IMG/VR virus record: IMGVR_UViG_3300019764_000012
Coordinates: 1-34,563 of that record
Direction: 5' to 3' (one strand)
Source: a virus
DNA: 34,563 bases
Of this stretch, positions 29,649 through 34,563 are shown one piece after another. The position numbers and the translations under genes are program-made. The notes beneath the pieces were generated by a model. That model ran no database searches. It saw only the letters and a program-made list of their open reading frames with translations, and had not been told where the DNA came from. Each line of letters opens with the position of its first letter. Positions within the stretch are counted from its first letter, which is position 1.

Positions 29649-30146
29649 TTACTGATCTTTGTACTTGTCTAGCCATATTGGATCAAGTCCAACGACAGCT
29701 TCTACTTCTTCTATGCTTGCGCAGAACCATAACTTGCTCATAAGAACCCCAGAAGCTCTCATAGCTTTACCTAACTCAGTTTGTGTAATTGTTTCTATTG
29801 AGTTATCATACATCCTCCAAGATATTGTTTCATCACCTACTAATGTGTGTATAGCTCTATCCATTCTAGCTTGACTAGGTTCGTTACCATCATAAGCTAA
29901 GTTATCTACTTCAACTCTCATAGTATCTATAGCTTTAAGTATTGATTCTTTAACTTTAACTTTGTATAGTTCTAACTCTTGTATAGCTTCTTTTTCTAAG
30001 TCTATTGTTCCATCTAATTTATAATATGTAGCAAATGTATTATCTTCTTTTGTTTCTAATTCACTCAAAGGAAGCCAAGTATCATCTACCTGTTTGCTTC
30101 TTGATTGAATAGTATTGTCGTTGTTTAATTTATAGTAACCTTGCAT
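29649..30146 (-). CDS. Probable tail-fibre assembly/chaperone protein (165 aa)
   Basis: It is located directly behind the fibre genes and overlaps the last one by one base, with GGAGGTAA upstream. The N-terminus (YYKLNNDNTIQSRSKQVDDT) is a beta-rich domain seen in fibre-assembly (Tfa/DUF4376-like) proteins. The C-terminal half is helical with RVEVDNLAYDGNEPSQARMD, a pattern typical of DUF4376, which follows tail fibres in many phages. The family call is by eye. Confidence 0.7.
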   Translation of the reverse strand: MQGYYKLNNDNTIQSRSKQVDDTWLPLSELETKEDNTFATYYKLDGTIDLEKEAIQELELYKVKVKESILKAIDTMRVEVDNLAYDGNEPSQARMDRAIHTLVGDETISWRMYDNSIETITQTELGKAMRASGVLMSKLWFCASIEEVEAVVGLDPIWLDKYKDQ

Positions 30147-31051
30147 TATTCTTTACCTCCAAATACTTGTACTGATACATCATTCCAATATGCCTTGTCT
30201 CGATATGAGTTATAGTCGTGTAGAGTAATCCTTACTTTTTCTTTTGATGAGTTAAGTCTTTGTATTGAAAGGGTGTTACTATAATTTGCTTGTGAAGTAT
30301 TTTCATACGAACCTGATACAGAATAATTGATATTATCCATGCTAGTTTCAAAATATACGTCTGCGATACCATTTCCGATATAAACAACATCACTAACATT
30401 AAAACTATCTCTAATTGTAGGTGGCGTAGTTGTACCATCAAAGTTTACCCAAGCAGTACATTGATTCTTACTAGTTGAGCCAGAGTTTATCTCATCAGCA
30501 AAGTCCTGTACTGATATTTTTCTAGGGACTGTACTGTCTGATACAACAACATAATCATTTAGGCCAAGTGTTGATTCAGTTATCGTACTTAACCCATAAG
30601 GATAGAAATTAACGGTGCTGCCTACAGAACTTAGTCCAGGACCAGCATCTGTAAATCCTATGTTTGCTGCTAATTCTTGTTGAACAAATGCTGTACTTGC
30701 CACTTTAGTTGAGTTATCCTCAGCCGCTGGTGTTGGAACCTCAACAGTGCCTGAGAATGTCTTGTCTCCTGTAATAGTCTGTGTGCCAGCTAATGCAACG
30801 ACATCTGTTTGATTGGCTTTTAAGTTCAGTGCAGCTTGTTGCGCTATACTCACAGGCTTATCAGCATCACTAGTATTATCAACATTACTAACCTCATCTT
30901 TACGTGCTACCCCAATGTCACTTATACCATCATTGTAGTACAGCCTCCCAGCATCTCCACCAGCTACGTAGTTGTCAATCGACAAGTCTCCAAGCGTATT
31001 TGGGTCGGTTATAGCACCATCTGTGTCAACCTTCGTTACTTTCAATCCCAT
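30146..31051 (-). CDS. Tail fibre/appendage protein (301 aa)
   Basis: It is probably a trimeric receptor-binding or fibre protein. The N-terminus (MGLKVTKVDTDGAITDPNTL) is followed by LYYNDGISDIGVARKDEV and fibre hallmarks: KPVSIAQQAALNLKANQTD, the repeat-like TITGDKTFSGTVEVPTPAAE and KVASTAFVQQELA, all common in phage fibres. The C-terminal part (residues about 190-301) is beta-rich with no recognised enzyme motif and may be the receptor-binding head. AAAGGAT precedes the start. Confidence 0.82.
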   Translation of the reverse strand: MGLKVTKVDTDGAITDPNTLGDLSIDNYVAGGDAGRLYYNDGISDIGVARKDEVSNVDNTSDADKPVSIAQQAALNLKANQTDVVALAGTQTITGDKTFSGTVEVPTPAAEDNSTKVASTAFVQQELAANIGFTDAGPGLSSVGSTVNFYPYGLSTITESTLGLNDYVVVSDSTVPRKISVQDFADEINSGSTSKNQCTAWVNFDGTTTPPTIRDSFNVSDVVYIGNGIADVYFETSMDNINYSVSGSYENTSQANYSNTLSIQRLNSSKEKVRITLHDYNSYRDKAYWNDVSVQVFGGKE

Positions 31052-31092
31052 ATTTATCCTTTATTTTTATTATTTTATCTTGTTAAACCTTA

Positions 31093-31110
31093 TGGTAGTA
31101 TTAACTACCA
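31093..31110 (-). promoter_or_regulatory. Hairpin overlapping the long fibre gene stop
   Basis: TGGTAGT and ACTACCA form a perfect 7-bp stem with a 4-nt TAAT loop on the minus strand, spanning the stop codon of the fibre gene at 31105-32946. It is followed by ATAAGG rather than U's, so termination would be inefficient. It may mark the end of an mRNA segment. Confidence 0.4.
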
Positions 31111-32946
31111 CTCAGTTATTGTTACCATTGAGTCTAGTATTTCCTGCAATCCGGTTATAGCACTAATTGGGTGTGCATTATTTTCATCCCTAAACCTCAA
31201 CTGACTATGTCTTACTGCTAAGGGCGTATTTGTATACGACGCAGTACCATCACCTACTACGTATGTAACTGTTCTGTCTTGATTCGAGTCTGTCACTGCA
31301 AACACTCTTATCCCGTACCTAGCTGTAGCACTCACATTCTTTACTGGTTCTGTTATTTCGAAGTCCGTATATCTTGGTACTATGCCTAACGGAGTTGATG
31401 TCGATGTGAACAGTGTTGTCTCAGTCTCAGCAGGATCTACTGTCACATCCTCTTTCATGAACCCTTCATATCGTATCTGGGTTATACTTCCTCCTCCTAC
31501 ACTATCCACACTTGCATAGAAGTTAGCCGACCATTTACCAGCATCAATTACTGGTGTTGCTATTGGTAAGTCGAACAGGTACACTTCTCCTGCTGTTTCA
31601 CCACTATTACATACTATTGTTGGACTAGTTGCTGTTATATCTGGAGTGTAGTTCAGCGTTTTGTATGCACCATCTATGGTTGATGTTGTATCACGGAAGT
31701 ATAAGTTACCAGCGAATCCACCAACCCCCGCAGTTATTGTTAAGTCCCCTGACCCAAGTACATTCATTCCATTTAGTGTTCGTATATTTGTACCACTAAT
31801 TAGCGTGTCTTGCTTAGTGCTTAGTGCATTTGCTACTACTACCTCACTTGCTGCAGCATTCGCTTCACTAGTAGCCGCATTGGATTCTGACAAAGCTGCG
31901 TTTGTTTCACTTGTTAATGCATTTGATGCACTTACTGCTGCAGCACTCGCGTCTGTACTAGCCGAAAGCTCACTCGCTGCTGCATTTGCTTCTGATAGGG
32001 CTGCCGCTGTCTCACTTGCCATAGCGTTATTCTCACTAACCAATGCATTTCCTGCACTTATTCCAGCTGCGTTGCTATATGTAAGTGCGTTACTTTCACT
32101 TGCTATAGCACTAACTGCCGCTGCACTAGAAGTTCCAGCATCTATATTAGCTGCAGTAGCATCTGCCGCGGCTTTTATTGCGTGGTGTTTTGCACTATAC
32201 ATACCTACTTCAACTTCTACGTCCTCAGCCTCCTCTGCCCATTGTTCTGCTTTGTCTCTGGCTGTCTCTGCTTGTATTATTGCCGTAGTTGCAGCCAGCA
32301 CCAAATCATCCACTTGTCCTAACAGTAATATGAACTCCTCTCTAGTACCAGTAAATCCGCCTTCAACTGCGTAACTGTATGCACTATCACCGTTCTGTAT
32401 TACTATTTCACCAACGTGTGCATTCTCTTCTTCGTCTGCGTATGCTGCATAGGTGTCTTTGTTTCCTCCTACACCAACTTCAACTTCTTCTTCACCAAAT
32501 TCCCCATAACCAATTGCAGGTAGAACATCTCCATTTGGCAATTCACTTGATATGTGCACTATGTGGTGGATGTTTCTACCATCTTGTCCTCGTATGCTTG
32601 TTGTTGTGTACTCATATCCGTCACTAAACGCAATTGTTAGTGAATAGTCTGGGTTCATAGTTATGTCCACTACTGTCAGTGCATCTGCATCTTGCCCGTC
32701 ATTTCCTACTGCACCTCTTAGGTCTTCTGTTGTATGTGTTGAACCATCACTGAACTGTAGAGTGAATGTGCCATCACCGTTGTTCTGGGATCCTGTTAGT
32801 GTGATAGAGTCTCCGTCGTCACCTTTCACCCCTTGTTCTCCTTGATCCCCTTGCACCGTGCTTTTGAACACAGTAGCATTTGCTGCTATGTAGTTATTAG
32901 CTGCATTTGTGATCAATGTGTGTAAATTTACTATATTTGTTGTCAT
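31105..32946 (-). CDS. Long tail fibre with collagen-like and Ala/Ser heptad regions (613 aa)
   Basis: It is probably a trimeric tail fibre or appendage. Residues about 33-48 are collagen-like (GDQGEQGVKGDDGD). Two copies of a beta unit follow (TLQFSDGSTHTTEDLRG and TIAFSDGYEYTTTSIRG), each ending in a Gly-x-x-Gly turn. Then comes a YAVEGGFTGTREEF segment typical of fibres, a long Ala/Ser/Asn/Glu pseudo-heptad region (about residues 240-370), a beta domain, and the fibre-type end AHPISAITGLQEILDSM. Start ATG 32946 is preferred over GTG 32952: GAGGAG lies five bases upstream and it overlaps the previous stop (TAATG). Confidence 0.85.
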   Translation of the reverse strand: MTTNIVNLHTLITNAANNYIAANATVFKSTVQGDQGEQGVKGDDGDSITLTGSQNNGDGTFTLQFSDGSTHTTEDLRGAVGNDGQDADALTVVDITMNPDYSLTIAFSDGYEYTTTSIRGQDGRNIHHIVHISSELPNGDVLPAIGYGEFGEEEVEVGVGGNKDTYAAYADEEENAHVGEIVIQNGDSAYSYAVEGGFTGTREEFILLLGQVDDLVLAATTAIIQAETARDKAEQWAEEAEDVEVEVGMYSAKHHAIKAAADATAANIDAGTSSAAAVSAIASESNALTYSNAAGISAGNALVSENNAMASETAAALSEANAAASELSASTDASAAAVSASNALTSETNAALSESNAATSEANAAASEVVVANALSTKQDTLISGTNIRTLNGMNVLGSGDLTITAGVGGFAGNLYFRDTTSTIDGAYKTLNYTPDITATSPTIVCNSGETAGEVYLFDLPIATPVIDAGKWSANFYASVDSVGGGSITQIRYEGFMKEDVTVDPAETETTLFTSTSTPLGIVPRYTDFEITEPVKNVSATARYGIRVFAVTDSNQDRTVTYVVGDGTASYTNTPLAVRHSQLRFRDENNAHPISAITGLQEILDSMVTITEW

Positions 32947-33437
32947 TACCACTCCTCACTTGTATTTATTTCTGTAATTATCTCGTCTTTTAATACCTCT
33001 ATATCTAGGTTATTACTAACAACGACTGTTGTACCGGTATTAATATTTGCGTACTCATTTACCTCCACTGTTAGGTAGCCTGTGCTTGCATTGTACCCAA
33101 ATGTAGGGATTGGTGTTAGTCCATTTAACCCATCAGTTCCATTCTTAGCTACTGGTATCCCCAGTCTAAGTACAGTACCATCTAGTTCTGCTTCTGGTGT
33201 TGTTGAGGTTGTGTTGTATGCCACAATAGTTAAGTTCTCAAGCACATCCACACTGGCCAGTATCTCCGTAAAGTCAAGACCAGCTACAGTTGATATGCTA
33301 GCTAAGGTCTCTTCCACTCCAATAGCTTCTATTTCATCAATATGTGCATTCACCGCATTAATTGCATCCATTGAAGTACTGTTTACATTTCTGTCTACTG
33401 CGACAGTGGGTGAAGTCAATTGTGATTTTATTCTCAT
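32946..33437 (-). CDS. Fibre-associated protein (163 aa)
   Basis: It is probably a short fibre or the virion-attachment unit of the fibre encoded next. The N-terminus is helical (MDAINAVNAHIDEIEAIGVE), the middle has a collagen-like turn AKNGTDGLNGLTPIP, and the rest is beta-rich (GYNASTGYLTVEVNEYANIN). Like the long fibre it ends in Glu-Trp (SEEW versus TITEW). Its start overlaps the adaptor stop by one base with AAAGG upstream. The function is inferred from neighbours and composition. Confidence 0.68.
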   Translation of the reverse strand: MRIKSQLTSPTVAVDRNVNSTSMDAINAVNAHIDEIEAIGVEETLASISTVAGLDFTEILASVDVLENLTIVAYNTTSTTPEAELDGTVLRLGIPVAKNGTDGLNGLTPIPTFGYNASTGYLTVEVNEYANINTGTTVVVSNNLDIEVLKDEIITEINTSEEW

Positions 33438-34048
33438 TATAGGAACCTTTCTTGTGTTGATCTGTCAGCTACATCATCCATTGTCACTACCCCAAGTAGT
33501 TCTGCTCTTGCTACACTTGCTTCAAATTTTTGGTAATGTGTTGTTGTTTCAGCTTCTACCTTACCATCAACAGCACCATGTGCTCTGTACCCTATGTAAT
33601 GTAGTAGTGCTTCCAATAATGATAAAGGTAGTTGTAGTGTTTCTGATACATCTGTTATATACTTCGGAGCTGCTAAGTAAAGTACCCCTAGTACTTCCCC
33701 ATCTGCTGGGTTGGGTATTTGAATCTGGTTGAACATAGGAGTCATCACACCAAGTTCATCATTTTCTACATTTATTGATAGGTTAGCACCAGATTCATCA
33801 TACACTTCTTGTATAGCCATAACATCTAAGGCTGTTGAATCCATCTGCACCCTTGTGTCTGTCTGATCTAATGTGTATGTTGTACTGCCTTCTTCCATTG
33901 TGATTATTGCCTCAGCAGACCGTAACTGGAATCTTTTGTATAGCTCTATCATACCTAAGTTTATGTAGTTAATTACTCTAGCATCGCTCGGAGACAGGTT
34001 ATTTAGCTCACCTGACCTAGCTAAGTTTATTACTTCACTTATTAGCAT
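33437..34048 (-). CDS. Head-tail adaptor-like protein (203 aa)
   Basis: It probably binds below the portal to complete the head or attach the tail. The N-terminal helices (LISEVINLARSGELNNLSPS; INYINLGMIELYKRFQLRSA) and a following beta region (TYTLDQTDTRVQM) match phage adaptor proteins of the DUF6682/gp6-like type, and the C-terminal helix carries LSLLEALLHYIGYRAHGAVD, typical of that group. It sits between the terminase and the fibres, as N4 gp67 does. AAAGG precedes the start. The fold call is by pattern recognition. Confidence 0.75.
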   Translation of the reverse strand: MLISEVINLARSGELNNLSPSDARVINYINLGMIELYKRFQLRSAEAIITMEEGSTTYTLDQTDTRVQMDSTALDVMAIQEVYDESGANLSINVENDELGVMTPMFNQIQIPNPADGEVLGVLYLAAPKYITDVSETLQLPLSLLEALLHYIGYRAHGAVDGKVEAETTTHYQKFEASVARAELLGVVTMDDVADRSTQERFL

Positions 34049-34077
34049 GTATCAACCTTTCGTGTTTATTTTACCTT

Positions 34078-34105
34078 ATTATAGTTAATACATACTTACA
34101 TCCAA
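34078..34105 (-). promoter_or_regulatory. Candidate sigma70 promoter for the structural block
   Basis: On the minus strand, TTGGAT (plus 34100-34105) lies 16 bp from a perfect TATAAT (plus 34078-34083). The pair sits just after the terminase stop, and the predicted start site near 34071 gives a short leader to the adaptor gene at 34048. The -35 is weak (3 of 6), fitting the activator-dependent late promoters described for N4. Confidence 0.42.
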
Positions 34106-34106
34106 C

Positions 34107-34563
34107 TTAGAACACAGTACTTCCTCCGAAGTGTTCCTCCTCATCAAACGCACCGAAGTCTGTATATATAGAAGTGTTTAGTTCAATTCCTGAGCTATGT
34201 GCTACTAATGGAGCCATCTCAGTTGGTATGTGAGTTACCATACTCACCTGTAGCATTGTCAGCAAATCAGGTCCGTCATCAGCTCTAGTAAACTGTTCAT
34301 GTGTTGCACCTTTTACTTGCAGTACCCATTCTTTCATATCTGGTGTATGCTCTAAGTGTTTCGGTAGGTACAGTTTCTTCTGTTGCATTATCTGTGCGGC
34401 TATTCTAAACCTCTCATGCTTCTTCACTCCTGTTGATCTACTCAGTATTCCTTCTCGTTCACTTTGTGGGTTATTTCTGTCTTTGGCAAATGTATAGTAA
34501 TCCCCTCTTGTCATCATTATCTGTTTTAATGAATATACATGTGCAGTCTGTCCACCGTCCAAC
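34107..34563 (-). CDS. terL: Terminase large subunit, C-terminal part (runs off window)
   Basis: The large terminase packages DNA into the head using an ATPase and a nuclease domain. Only about 150 C-terminal residues are in the window and the frame is open to the right edge. The visible part fits the end of the nuclease domain: a KHERFRIAAQIMQQKKLYLP segment and HEQFTRADDGPDLLTML with the acidic DD typical of the last catalytic region. The first gene of the late block being terL, followed by an adaptor, matches N4 order (gp68, gp67). The identification rests on a fragment. Confidence 0.82.
   Translation of the reverse strand, partial: LDGGQTAHVYSLKQIMMTRGDYYTFAKDRNNPQSEREGILSRSTGVKKHERFRIAAQIMQQKKLYLPKHLEHTPDMKEWVLQVKGATHEQFTRADDGPDLLTMLQVSMVTHIPTEMAPLVAHSSGIELNTSIYTDFGAFDEEEHFGGSTVF

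Noticed and set aside
31800-32230. Apparent DNA tandem repeats in the long fibre gene
   Set aside because: The periodicity follows the Ala/Ser/Glu pseudo-heptad protein region; the DNA units differ and do not form a true tandem array.
1-34563. tRNA genes, CRISPR arrays, integrase or attachment sites, insertion sequences
   Set aside because: None was seen by reading; all sizeable stretches are accounted for by phage genes and short spacers.

Overview
The window looks like part of the genome of a lytic, N4-like podovirus (Schitoviridae-like) with AT-rich DNA. The main evidence is one giant minus-strand protein (9574-16635) that carries all four signature motifs of a single-subunit, T7/N4-type RNA polymerase, spaced as in the N4 virion RNA polymerase (vRNAP). 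It lies in a late gene block with the N4 order: large terminase, adaptor, tail fibres, lysis genes, portal, scaffold-like protein, N4 gp56-like coat, small internal proteins, vRNAP. The host cannot be named from the sequence. The sigma70-type promoter and purine-rich Shine-Dalgarno (SD) sites point to a bacterium, probably Gram-negative.

Layout. (1) 1-5209, plus strand: early/middle genes. A nucleotide-metabolism cluster comes first (thyX cut by the window edge, a 63-aa ORF, dihydrofolate reductase, a 252-aa unknown, a MazG-like pyrophosphohydrolase). A 230-bp intergenic region follows, with a near-consensus sigma70 promoter, a hairpin at the predicted start site and a long stem with a potential pseudoknot. 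Then come a P-loop ATPase and nine small, tightly packed or overlapping genes, the last three encoding membrane micro-proteins (76, 50 and 22 aa). (2) 5202-34563, minus strand: the late operon, read right to left. It starts with the terminase C-terminus (cut by the window edge) and passes through adaptor, fibres, fibre chaperone, lysis cassette, portal, head genes, coat and internal proteins to the vRNAP and two further genes. The two blocks converge and overlap by 8 bp, with no visible terminator.

How the genes work together. The plus-strand genes supply dTMP and folate chemistry, nucleotide house-cleaning and an ATPase of unknown role. The minus-strand genes build the virion, load an RNA polymerase for injection and lyse the cell. 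Three points stand out. First, the vRNAP seems to be split: the N-terminal and catalytic parts are one 2353-aa protein, and the material expected as the N4 C-terminal domain is encoded by two translationally coupled genes (213 aa and 1244 aa, the latter with an HELQH zincin motif). Second, the N-terminus of the 2353-aa protein is a staphylococcal-nuclease-like domain with its key residues intact, and its ribosome-binding site lies inside a long hairpin. Third, the lysis cassette holds a PAS sensor-domain protein between holin and endolysin, a candidate for signal-responsive lysis.

Functional calls come from reading motifs by eye; no database search was run. No tRNA, CRISPR array, integrase or insertion sequence was seen.
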